A DNA stretch of 64,000 nt from Jiangella endophytica (GTDB lineage: Bacteria; Actinomycetota; Actinomycetes; Jiangellales; Jiangellaceae), in the NCBI RefSeq assembly GCF_003427025.1, contig NZ_QVAI01000016.1:124001-188000 (forward strand). Reading direction: 5' to 3'. Numbering within the stretch: position 1 is the stretch's first letter; every line of letters begins with the position of its first letter. Shown here one piece after another: positions 18,345 through 26,538 of the stretch. Position numbers and translations under genes: made by a program. Below the pieces are notes generated by a model. That model was not told the origin of the DNA, searched no databases, and worked only from the letters and a program-made list of their open reading frames with translations.

Positions 18345-19817
18345 ATGGTCAGAACCCTGTTGTCGCACATCGGCGCCGTGGTGCGGGCCCACCCGAACGA
18401 TCCGGCGCTGATCGGCGACGGTGAGACCTGGTCGTACGGGCAGTTCTGGTCCCGCACCGAGGAGCTGGCCCGCGGGCTGCTCGGCCTCGGACTGCGACCG
18501 GGCGAGCCGGTCGGGATCATCGGATGGAACGAGCCGGCGTACATCGCCGCCTACCTGGGCATCATGCGGGCCGGGCTCGTCGCGGTTCCCGTCAACACGA
18601 TGCTCGACCTCGCGTCGATCCGCGACCAGCTCGACCTCGTCGGCGTACGGACCATCGTCGTCGGCCGGGTGCCCGCCGAGATCCGGGAGGGGCTCCAGGA
18701 CTCCCATCGGCTCCTGGAGCTGTCCGCGCCGCCACGCGGGCCGTCGGGTCCGGCGCTGCCCCGGATCGCGCCGGACGCCACCTGCAAGATCATGCTCACC
18801 AGCGGCTCGACCGGACGACCGAAAGGCGTCGAGCACACGCACGGCTCCATCTTCCACACGGCGCTGCAGATGGCGACGGCGCTGCCGTTCGACCGCAGCG
18901 ACCGCGGCCTGGTGTTCCTGCCCCTCTACACCTGCATCCCCGAGCACGTCCTGCCGACCCTGTGCGCCGGCGGATCCCTGGAGGTCCTGCCCGGCTTCGA
19001 CGTCGACCGGGTCGCCGACGCCTGCACCAGGGCGACGACGTTCGACGCCATACCGACGATCCTCAGCCGGCTCCTCGAGCACGCGCCGCCGCGGAAGCTC
19101 GCCGGGCTCCGGTGGATCCTCTTCGCCTCCGAGCCGATGCCGGCCCACCTGCTCCGGAGGTGGTGGGACACGTTTCCCGGGGTGGAGACGCACCAGTTCT
19201 ACGGGCTGACGGAACTGGTGCCCGTCACCGTCGCGTCGCACGCCATGCTGCGCGCCGAGCCCACGACCGTCGGGCGGGCCTTCCCGACGACCGAGCTGAC
19301 GCTCGACCCGTTGGAGGGCCACGAGGACGGCGGGGAGATCCTGGCCGCCGCCCCCAGCCGCATGCGCGGGTACTTCGGCGACGCCGAGGCGACGAACGGC
19401 GCGCTGACGGCGACCGGCGCGTTGCGCACCGGGGACATCGGCCGGGTCGACGACCGTGGACTGGTCTTCCTGACCGGACGGCTCAAGGACATCATCATCT
19501 CCGGCGGCTTCAACGTCGCTCCGGCCGAGATCGAGGCGGCGGCGTTCGGCCACGGGGGCGTCCAGGAGGCCATCGTCGTGGGGGTGCCGAGCGCTCGGTG
19601 GGGCGAGACCCCGGTGGTCGTGGCCGTGCCGAAACCGGGCAGCGGCCTCACCGCGGAGGGCCTGCTCCGGCACTGTCGTGAGGCGCTGCCGGGCTTCAAA
19701 CGGCCGTCGGCGGCCGCGCTGGTGCCGAGCCTGCCGGTCACCGGGATCGGCAAGGGCGACAAGGCCGCGGTGCGGCGGCTGATCGCGGACGGGGTGATCG
19801 ACCTGGTCGGTGCCTGA
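18345..19817 (+). CDS. Acyl-CoA synthetase (AMP-forming), copy 2
   Basis: This 490-residue paralogue of the synthetase at 10883 shares long blocks such as WNEPAYI-type, FLPLYTCIPE, TTFDAIPTILSRL and KDIIISGG. It has MLTSGSTGRPKG at 150-161 and catalytic Lys470 in TGIGK. GAGGTGG lies before its ATG. Having one synthetase beside the mutase and one beside the lyase suggests two different acids are activated, for example the amino and the hydroxy analogue of isobutyrate (inference). It ends 5 bases before the convergent GntR gene stop. Confidence 0.9.
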   Translation: MVRTLLSHIGAVVRAHPNDPALIGDGETWSYGQFWSRTEELARGLLGLGLRPGEPVGIIGWNEPAYIAAYLGIMRAGLVAVPVNTMLDLASIRDQLDLVGVRTIVVGRVPAEIREGLQDSHRLLELSAPPRGPSGPALPRIAPDATCKIMLTSGSTGRPKGVEHTHGSIFHTALQMATALPFDRSDRGLVFLPLYTCIPEHVLPTLCAGGSLEVLPGFDVDRVADACTRATTFDAIPTILSRLLEHAPPRKLAGLRWILFASEPMPAHLLRRWWDTFPGVETHQFYGLTELVPVTVASHAMLRAEPTTVGRAFPTTELTLDPLEGHEDGGEILAAAPSRMRGYFGDAEATNGALTATGALRTGDIGRVDDRGLVFLTGRLKDIIISGGFNVAPAEIEAAAFGHGGVQEAIVVGVPSARWGETPVVVAVPKPGSGLTAEGLLRHCREALPGFKRPSAAALVPSLPVTGIGKGDKAAVRRLIADGVIDLVGA

Positions 19818-19822
19818 CGACC

Positions 19823-20800
19823 TCAGCCCGCGTGGGCGGGCGCGGGCGCCTGACCGAGCGACGGGGCCGCGCCGCGCTTGAGCTCCTGCATGTCGCGGAC
19901 GACGTCGCTGACCATGCGGATGGACGCGGCGTCGAGGACGTTGCCGAACTCCATGACGTGCACCCGGCCCTCGAGCTGTTCCCTCAGCTCGCCCATGCCG
20001 TCGGGGATCACGACGAGATCGACGCCCTCGAGGTTCTTGTCCTCGATGCCGTCGAGCACCTCGATGTTCTTGATGCCCGAGTCGCGCAGCGAGTCGCGGA
20101 CGGTGATGGCCTGCTCGTCGGTGCGGTACCAGATGCCGACCGTCCCGTTCCGCGCCACGGAGGCGATCTGGACGAGCGTCTGGACGTGCGGCGCGACGAC
20201 GATGGCGACGATCTCGGTGTTGGGGCGGCGCATGAGCGCGCGCACCTCGGCGAGGTGGAAGAACGTGGTGAGGACGAGGTCGGCGCGCTCCTCCTCGGGC
20301 TCGAAGGTGCCCAGGACCAGCGGCCGCACCTTGACGCCGATGTTGGCCTCGAGCTCGTTCGCGAAGTACTTGGCGCGGTCGGCGTTGCACTCGACGAAGG
20401 AGACCTTCAGGAGGTCGTCCTCGGCGCGCAGCGCCAGGCTCATGACCAGCGACTGGATCTCGGCCGCCGACAGGCCGAGCTCGATGCATTCACGGGTGGC
20501 CGCCTCGAGCAGCTGCCGGGCCTGATCGCGGGCCAGCGAGCCCTCGCGCTCGGGGCCGGGCCCCACGACGATCGTCCCACTGCGTCCGCGCCCCTCGACC
20601 AGGCCGATATCGCCGAGTTCGGCATAGGCCCGAGCGACGGTGTTGCGGTTGATGTGCAGGTTGTCGGCGAGCAGGCGGGCGCTGGGGAGGGCCTGGCCGG
20701 GTGCGAGGTCGCCAGTCTCGATCATGAACGACAACTGCGTGACGATCTGCCGGTAGATAGGCACATCGGAGTGCAGACTCACCTGAATCTTCTCGACCAC
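19823..20800 (-). CDS. GntR-family transcriptional regulator (YtrA-like N-terminus, large effector domain)
   Basis: The protein has 325 residues from a GTG start with GGGAGAG upstream. Residues 10-80 are a GntR winged helix (PIYRQIVTQLSFMIE, LPSARLLADNLHINRNTVARAY). The remaining 240 residues look like an alpha/beta ligand-binding domain rather than the FCD or UTRA type. It is placed between the CoA operon and the transporter operon. The YtrA-type HTH and the presence of TAT-N4-ATA-like palindromes make it the best candidate for binding the GACCTA-N6-TAGGTC sites (inference). A half-site GACCTA lies near 20869 in its own upstream region. Confidence 0.85.
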   Translation of the reverse strand: MVEKIQVSLHSDVPIYRQIVTQLSFMIETGDLAPGQALPSARLLADNLHINRNTVARAYAELGDIGLVEGRGRSGTIVVGPGPEREGSLARDQARQLLEAATRECIELGLSAAEIQSLVMSLALRAEDDLLKVSFVECNADRAKYFANELEANIGVKVRPLVLGTFEPEEERADLVLTTFFHLAEVRALMRRPNTEIVAIVVAPHVQTLVQIASVARNGTVGIWYRTDEQAITVRDSLRDSGIKNIEVLDGIEDKNLEGVDLVVIPDGMGELREQLEGRVHVMEFGNVLDAASIRMVSDVVRDMQELKRGAAPSLGQAPAPAHAG

Positions 20801-21050
20801 TGCTCGCTCTCCCTCTGCGGAAGGACGTATCCGCCCAGCACAAGTACACCACTGCCTGCGGCGTCGAGTCGACCTAACCGTCCGAGCTTAATGGCATGGG
20901 CGTGAGTCGTCACCCCGTCCTGGCCACGGATCGGGGCCGGACGGCTGGACGTGGGCGTCCACCGGACGCCGTCGCTGGTGACGGCGGCGGGCCGGGCGCT
21001 CACCCCAGCATCACGGCACCGGGCACCGCGCCGGAGCCTGTGACATTTCA

Positions 21051-21067
21051 GCCTAAGGCAATAGATC
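21051..21067. promoter_or_regulatory. Operator-like site, variant (GCCTA-N6-TAGATC)
   Basis: GCCTA-AGGCAA-TAGATC keeps the CTA-N6-TAG core of the perfect sites but has degenerate outer bases. Confidence 0.35.
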
Positions 21068-21218
21068 TGAATCGGCCCGAGCGATCAACTCCCTGTGTCG
21101 CACACGTTACCGGTGAGGTGCCGTGATGCGTCGAGCTCGCTGCTGGCAGCGCCAGCTGTGTCGGCCGGAAGTCAGGCGGGTTGCCTGGATATCGACTACC
21201 TGTCTCGGGCTTCCGTTA

Positions 21219-21241
21219 GACCACTCAACTAGGTCTTGACA
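21219..21241 (+). promoter_or_regulatory. Imperfect operator site D with overlapping -35 box
   Basis: GACCA-CTCAAC-TAGGTC resembles the operator with one base missing in the left arm. It runs directly into TTGACA at 21236-21241, a good -35 hexamer. The -10 is weak (AATGCT, 17 bases on). A bound repressor would touch the -35 of the binding-protein array. Confidence 0.45.
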
Positions 21242-21331
21242 GTCATAAGCAATCAGACAATGCTGTGCTCCACGTTACGACATGGGCCAGCTAGACACAG
21301 GCTGGAGCGAACGAGAACCAGGCTCTTCGCG

Positions 21332-21350
21332 GAGTCCCGTGAAGGGACTC
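21332..21350 (+). other. 5'-leader hairpin
   Basis: GAGTCCC-GTGAA-GGGACTC, a perfect 7-bp stem in the leader of the first binding-protein gene, 34 bases before its ATG. It may affect mRNA stability or translation. Confidence 0.35.
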
Positions 21351-21384
21351 GGATTCTCTGCCACGACAACCGAATGGTGTTGAG

Positions 21385-23052
21385 ATGTCCGAGACGAACC
21401 GTGTTCCGAAGCGCGGACGGCGCCGCGTGCAGATCATGTCGTGCGCCATCGGCGTCACGCTGCTCGCGGCGTGCGCCGGTGGCGGCGGCGGTGGCGGCGC
21501 CGGCGACCAGGATCCGGCCAGCGGCGGTGCCGGGCCGGCCACGACAGCCAGGACGGTGGACCCGGGCCAACCGGTGTCGGACCAGCAGATCCCGCACCTC
21601 AACGTGGGCCTGGCCGGCAAGGTGACGCTCGTCGACCCGGCGGAGAACATGGAGTCGGGTCTGTTCGTCAACCAGCTCGGCCTGGAGCCGCTGCTGCGGA
21701 TCGACCCGGAGGGTCAGCTGCAGCCCTGGCTGGCGACCGAGTGGGAGCAGGTCAGCGACACCGTCTACGAGTACACGCTGCGCGAGGGCGTGACGTTCTG
21801 GGACGGCACCGAGCTGACCGCCGAGGACGTCAAGTACTCCTGGGACCACGTACGGGCGCCGGAGAGCCGGCGGGCCAACTACTTCACCACGGTCGACACC
21901 ATCGAGGTCGTGGACCCGTACACGGTGCGGGTCACACTGACCCAGCCGGACGCGTCGTGGCAGTACGTGCCGGCGATGTGGTACTCGGTGATCTTCCAGA
22001 AGACGTTCGCCGAAGAGGCCGGCGACGCCTTCGGCCAGCCCGGCACCCTGCTGGTGGCGACCGGTCCGTGGAAGTTCGACAGCGTCAACCCGGCGACCGG
22101 GATGGAGCTGTCGGCCCACGAGGACTACTGGGGTGGCAAGCCCCCGGTCGACCGGATCTCGATCAAGGCCTTCGCCGACGACAACAGCATGGCGCTGGCG
22201 CTGCGTTCCGGGGCGATCGACATCACCCCGACGGTGGCCGGCCCCACCGGCTTCGACGCCGCCGCCGGCGGCAACTCCGTCACGACGGTGCCGACCTGTG
22301 CCAACACGCTGCTCAGCATTCCCACGCAGAGTGAGCCGTGGAACGACGTGCACGTGCGCCGCGCGGTCGCGTACGCGATCAACCAGGAGGACATCATCGC
22401 GGCGGCCCAGGGCGCCGCGGCCGGACCGGCCGAGCACGTGATCTCGGAGCGGCTGCTGCAGACGCTCGGTTCCGGTGAGGAGATCGACGCGGCGCTCGAG
22501 GGCGTGGCGACCTACTCGTTCGACGTGGAGGCCGCCAAGGCCGAGATGGCGCAGTCGTCGGTCCCGGACGGGTTCAGCTACGACCTCACGGTGGTCGCGG
22601 CGTCGGCCGCCATCGCCGAGGTGATCGCCGCTCAGCTGAGCGAGATCGGCATCGACATCACCGTCGCGGTGCTCCAGGACACCGCGTACTACGCCGCCCT
22701 CGGCGAGGACGAGAAGCCGTTCACGTTCTTCGCGACCGGTCCCTGCTCGCCCGACCCGAGCTGGGCCGCCCTGTTCGTGGACACCGACGAGGCCGGGCAG
22801 CCGGTCGGACTGAACTTCGCCGAGTACGCGCCGCCGGAGGTGACGCAGCTGCTCGCCGACGGGCTGCTGGAGCAGGACCCGCAGGAGCGGCTGGGCATCT
22901 ACGCGGAGGTGCTCCGGCACCTGGGCGAGGACGTTCCCTACGTGCCGCTCTACGCCGAGGGCAACACCTACGGCTCGACCGATTACGACCTGGTCGAGTT
23001 CAGCAGCTTCTGGTCCAACCTGCCCTGGGTGCTGAACCTCGTCCCCAAGTAG
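21385..23052 (+). CDS. Peptide ABC transporter substrate-binding lipoprotein 1
   Basis: This 555-residue SBP family 5 (DppA/OppA) protein has a basic N-terminus, a hydrophobic stretch and lipobox LAAC with Cys30, so it is anchored outside the membrane. Typical segments are EPLLRIDPEGQLQPWLATEW, LREGVTFWDGTELTAEDV and GTGPW-like GPWKFDS. It is the first of four tandem paralogues. It shares 120 bases of identical DNA (21666-21785) with copy 2 (23381-23500), a sign of recent duplication or gene conversion. The ribosome site is weak. It delivers oligopeptides to the permeases encoded downstream. Confidence 0.93.
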   Translation: MSETNRVPKRGRRRVQIMSCAIGVTLLAACAGGGGGGGAGDQDPASGGAGPATTARTVDPGQPVSDQQIPHLNVGLAGKVTLVDPAENMESGLFVNQLGLEPLLRIDPEGQLQPWLATEWEQVSDTVYEYTLREGVTFWDGTELTAEDVKYSWDHVRAPESRRANYFTTVDTIEVVDPYTVRVTLTQPDASWQYVPAMWYSVIFQKTFAEEAGDAFGQPGTLLVATGPWKFDSVNPATGMELSAHEDYWGGKPPVDRISIKAFADDNSMALALRSGAIDITPTVAGPTGFDAAAGGNSVTTVPTCANTLLSIPTQSEPWNDVHVRRAVAYAINQEDIIAAAQGAAAGPAEHVISERLLQTLGSGEEIDAALEGVATYSFDVEAAKAEMAQSSVPDGFSYDLTVVAASAAIAEVIAAQLSEIGIDITVAVLQDTAYYAALGEDEKPFTFFATGPCSPDPSWAALFVDTDEAGQPVGLNFAEYAPPEVTQLLADGLLEQDPQERLGIYAEVLRHLGEDVPYVPLYAEGNTYGSTDYDLVEFSSFWSNLPWVLNLVPK

Positions 23053-23102
23053 TGGTCCGTTGCCGGTCGAACACCCGTGGTCGTGAGACGAGGAGTGAGC
23101 GC

Positions 23103-24770
23103 ATGTCCGAAACGACGAGAACCAGGCACGGACGCGGGGCGCGGATCGTGTCCTGTCTGCTCACCACCGCGCTGCTCGCGGCCTGCGCCGGGAACGGCCC
23201 CGCGGGTGAGGACGGCGCCGGCGACGGGGCGGCCGGGGGCGGCGAGCGGCCGGCGGACACCGCGCGGACGGTGGACCCCGGTCAGCCGGTCTCGGACGAG
23301 CACATCGATCAGCTCACGGTCGGCATCCCCGGCAAGGTGACGCTCGTCGACCCGGCCGACAACATGGAAGCGGGTCTCAACGTCAACCAGCTCGGCCTGG
23401 AGCCGCTGCTGCGGATCGACCCGGAGGGTCAGCTGCAGCCCTGGCTGGCGACCGAGTGGGAGCAGGTCAGCGACACCGTCTACGAGTACACGCTGCGCGA
23501 CGGTGTGACGTTCTGGGACGGCACCGAGCTGACCGCCGAGGACGTCAAGTACTCCTGGGATCATCTGCGGGCGCCGGAGAGCCGGCGAGCGACGTACTTC
23601 GCGGCAGTCGACACCATCGAGGCCGTCGACGCCGGCACGGTGCGGGTGACCCTGAAGCAGCCGGACGCGTCGTGGCAGTACACGCCGGCCATGTGGTACT
23701 CGGTGATCTTCCAGAAGACGTTCGCCGAACAGGCCGGGGACGCCTTCGGCCAGCCCGGCACCCTGCTCGTGGCGACCGGTCCGTGGAAGTTCGACAGCGT
23801 CAACCCGGCCAGCGGGATGGAGCTGTCGGCCTACGAGGGCTACTGGGGCGGCGAGCCGCCGATCGACCGGATCTCGGTGAAGTCGTTCGCCGACGACAAC
23901 AGCATGGCGTTGGCGCTGCGCGCCGGTGAGATCGACATCGCACCCGTCGTCAGCGGGCCGACCGGCTTCGACGCCGCCGCCGGCGGCAACACGGTCACGA
24001 CGGTGCAGACGTGCGGCACCGCTCGGATGAGCCTGCCGACACGGCGCGCGCCGTGGGACGACGTGCACGTGCGCCGGGCGGTCGCACACGCGATCAACCG
24101 GGACGACATCGTCGCCGCCGCCCAGGGGGCCGCGGCCGGACCCGCGGTGTACGCGATCGCTCCGCAGCTGCTCCAGACGCTCGGCACCGAGGCGGAGGTC
24201 CAGGCCGCGCTGGAGGAGGTCGAGACGTACCCTTACGACCTGGAGGCCGCCGAGGCCGAGCTGGCGCAGTCGTCGGTCCCGGACGGGTTCAGCTTCGACC
24301 TCACCGTTCCCCCTGCCTCCGCCGCCATCGCCGAGGTGATCGCCGCTCAGCTGGGCGAGATCGGGATCGACATCGCCGTCGAGGTCCTCCCGGACACGGC
24401 CTGGTACGCCTCGCTCCGCGAGGACGATCGCCCGTTCACGTTCTCCGCGACCGGGGCGTGCACGCCGGACCCGGACTGGGACTCGCTCTTCTTCGACACC
24501 GACGCGTCCGGTGAGCCGATCGGGCTGAACATGGCCCAGTACTCCTCACCGGAGGTCACCGCCCTCTGGGCCGAGGGCCTGCTGGAGCAGGACCCGGCGC
24601 AGCGGCTGCGGATCTACACGGACCTGCAGAAGCAGGTCGCCGAGGACGTCCCCTACATCTCCCTGTTCGCCGAGGGGACGACGTACGCCTCCACCACGTA
24701 CGACCTCGTCGAATACAACAGCTATTTCTGGATGAACCTGCCCTGGGCGCTGAACCTGGTGCCGAAATGA
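23103..24770 (+). CDS. Peptide ABC transporter substrate-binding lipoprotein 2
   Basis: This 555-residue paralogue has exactly the length of copy 1. I place the start at ATG 23103 (MSETTRTRHGRG) because AGGAG lies seven bases upstream; an upstream reading from 23052 has no ribosome site. The lipobox is LLAAC. It is closest to copy 1: the region around EPLLRIDPEGQLQPW is identical at DNA level. The ligand-facing second half is more divergent, consistent with altered peptide preference (inference). Confidence 0.93.
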   Translation: MSETTRTRHGRGARIVSCLLTTALLAACAGNGPAGEDGAGDGAAGGGERPADTARTVDPGQPVSDEHIDQLTVGIPGKVTLVDPADNMEAGLNVNQLGLEPLLRIDPEGQLQPWLATEWEQVSDTVYEYTLRDGVTFWDGTELTAEDVKYSWDHLRAPESRRATYFAAVDTIEAVDAGTVRVTLKQPDASWQYTPAMWYSVIFQKTFAEQAGDAFGQPGTLLVATGPWKFDSVNPASGMELSAYEGYWGGEPPIDRISVKSFADDNSMALALRAGEIDIAPVVSGPTGFDAAAGGNTVTTVQTCGTARMSLPTRRAPWDDVHVRRAVAHAINRDDIVAAAQGAAAGPAVYAIAPQLLQTLGTEAEVQAALEEVETYPYDLEAAEAELAQSSVPDGFSFDLTVPPASAAIAEVIAAQLGEIGIDIAVEVLPDTAWYASLREDDRPFTFSATGACTPDPDWDSLFFDTDASGEPIGLNMAQYSSPEVTALWAEGLLEQDPAQRLRIYTDLQKQVAEDVPYISLFAEGTTYASTTYDLVEYNSYFWMNLPWALNLVPK

Positions 24771-24885
24771 CGGCGCCGTCCGGATCTCCGGACGCGCGGT
24801 CCGTCCCCGAAGCAGACGACGTCTCTGCTGGATCCGAACCCGTTGCTGTTCACGCGTGGCGTGATCTCAGACGAGGAGTGAGCAC

Positions 24886-26538
24886 ATGTCCGGATCGACC
24901 AGGAACAGGGGATGGCGGCGGGCGCGGGTCGCGTCCTGTCTGCTCGGCGCAGCCGTACTGGCGGCGTGTGCCGGCAACGGACCGGCCGACGACGACCCGG
25001 CCAGCGGCGACGGCGAGCACCCCGGCGCCACGGCCAGGGACGTCGATGCAGGGAAGCCGGTGTCCGACGAGCCCATCCCGCACCTCACCGTCGGCATCTC
25101 GGGCCAGGTGCCGCTGGTCGATCCGGCGCAGAACGTCATGTCGGGTCTGTACGTCAACATGAACGCGCTGGAGCCGCTGCTGCAGGTCGACGCGGACGGG
25201 AAACTCGAGCCGTGGCTCGCGGCCGACTGGGAGAAGGTCAGCGACACGGTCTACGAGTACACGCTGCGCGAGGGCGTCAAGTTCTGGGACGGCACCGAGC
25301 TGACGTCGGACGACGTGAAGTACTCCTGGGACCAGATGGCGCCGGCGGCCGACGGGACGAGCACGATGTTCGCGGCCGTCGCGAGCATCGAGGCGCCGGA
25401 CAAGTACACGGTCCGGGTGACGCTGCACCAGCCGGACGCGTCGTGGCAGTACGTGCCCGCGATGTACTACGGCGTCATCTACCAGAAGGCGCACGCCGAG
25501 CAGACCGGCGAGGAGTTCGGGCGCCCGGCCACGCTGGCGGTGGGGACCGGCCCGTGGAAGTTCGACAGCCTCAATCCCACCAGCGGGATGGAGCTGTCGG
25601 CGCACGAGGACTACTGGGGCGGGAAGCCGCCGATCGACCGGGTCTCGGTCAAGTTCTTCACCGACGACAACAGCATGGCTCTGGCGATGCGGGCCGGTGA
25701 GATCGACATCGCGCCGGGCATCGGCCAGCCCGAGGGCTTCGCCGCCGCCGCCGGCACGGCGAGCACCTACACGACGGCCACCTGCGCGACGTCGCTGGTG
25801 AGCATGCCGACGCGGACCGCGCCGTGGGACGACATCCACGTCCGCCGGGCGGTGGCGCACGCGATCAACCGCGACGACATCATCGCCTCGACCCAGGGAC
25901 GGGCGGGGGCGCCGCTGCACACGCTGATCTCACCGCAGCTCTTCGAGTCGCTCGGATCCTCCGACGAGGTCGAGGCGGCGCTGGAGGAGGTCGAGACCTA
26001 TCCGTTCGACCTGGAGGCGGCCAAGGCCGAGCTGGCGCAGTCGTCGGTCCCGGACGGGTTCAGCTACGACCTCACCATTCCCGGCGGCTCCTCCGCCACC
26101 GCCCAGGTGGTCTCGGCCCAACTGGCCGAGATCGGCATCGACGCCCCGGTCAAGGTCATCCCGGACACCGCGTGGTACGGGATGATCGCCGAGCGCGACC
26201 CGATGTTCACCTTCACCGAGACCGGCGCCTGCACACCGGACCCGGACTGGGACTCGATCTTCCTGCGCACCGACGACGCGGGTGAGCCGATCGGGCTGAA
26301 CCTGGCCCAGTACACGCCGCCCGAGGTCAAGGAGCTGCTCACCGAGGGGTTGCTGGAACAGGACCCGGCCGAGCGGTTGCGGATCTACACGGAGCTGTCG
26401 AAGCAGGTCGCCGAGGACGTTCCCTACGTGCCCGTGTACGCCGAGGGCAACACCTACGCGTCGGCCGACTACGACATCGTCGAGTACGACAGCTTCTGGA
26501 TGAGCTTCCCCTGGCTGCTGAACGTGGTGCCGCGATGA
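24886..26538 (+). CDS. Peptide ABC transporter substrate-binding lipoprotein 3
   Basis: The third paralogue has 550 residues and begins at ATG 24886 with GAGGAG nine bases upstream. Its N-terminal signal ends in lipobox VLAAC. It differs from copies 1 and 2 around LLQVDADGKLEPWLAADWEK and in the acidic linker after the cysteine. The stop overlaps the start of copy 4 (ATGA). It is separated from copy 2 by 115 bases that look like a duplicate of the preceding spacer type, with the same GAGGAGTGAGC ribosome site. Confidence 0.93.
   Translation: MSGSTRNRGWRRARVASCLLGAAVLAACAGNGPADDDPASGDGEHPGATARDVDAGKPVSDEPIPHLTVGISGQVPLVDPAQNVMSGLYVNMNALEPLLQVDADGKLEPWLAADWEKVSDTVYEYTLREGVKFWDGTELTSDDVKYSWDQMAPAADGTSTMFAAVASIEAPDKYTVRVTLHQPDASWQYVPAMYYGVIYQKAHAEQTGEEFGRPATLAVGTGPWKFDSLNPTSGMELSAHEDYWGGKPPIDRVSVKFFTDDNSMALAMRAGEIDIAPGIGQPEGFAAAAGTASTYTTATCATSLVSMPTRTAPWDDIHVRRAVAHAINRDDIIASTQGRAGAPLHTLISPQLFESLGSSDEVEAALEEVETYPFDLEAAKAELAQSSVPDGFSYDLTIPGGSSATAQVVSAQLAEIGIDAPVKVIPDTAWYGMIAERDPMFTFTETGACTPDPDWDSIFLRTDDAGEPIGLNLAQYTPPEVKELLTEGLLEQDPAERLRIYTELSKQVAEDVPYVPVYAEGNTYASADYDIVEYDSFWMSFPWLLNVVPR

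Larger units (their letters stand above)
20801..21384. other. Regulatory intergenic region, GntR / binding-protein array
   Basis: About 584 bases without a supportable gene. It contains two imperfect operator-like repeats (21051-21067 and 21219-21235), a TTGACA box and a 5'-leader hairpin at 21332-21350. It should hold promoters for both divergent genes. Confidence 0.55.

Noticed and set aside
16509-20489. Minus-strand open frame of over 1300 codons across the P1-lyase-synthetase region
   Set aside because: It is antisense to well-supported genes and its translation is rich in Arg, Gly, Pro and Ala without any domain. Long antisense frames are normal in DNA of this GC content.
24767-25162. 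Small plus-strand ORF between binding proteins 2 and 3
   Set aside because: It runs mostly inside copy 3 in another frame and its translation is low-complexity Arg/Ser/Pro; the real start with a ribosome site is at 24886.
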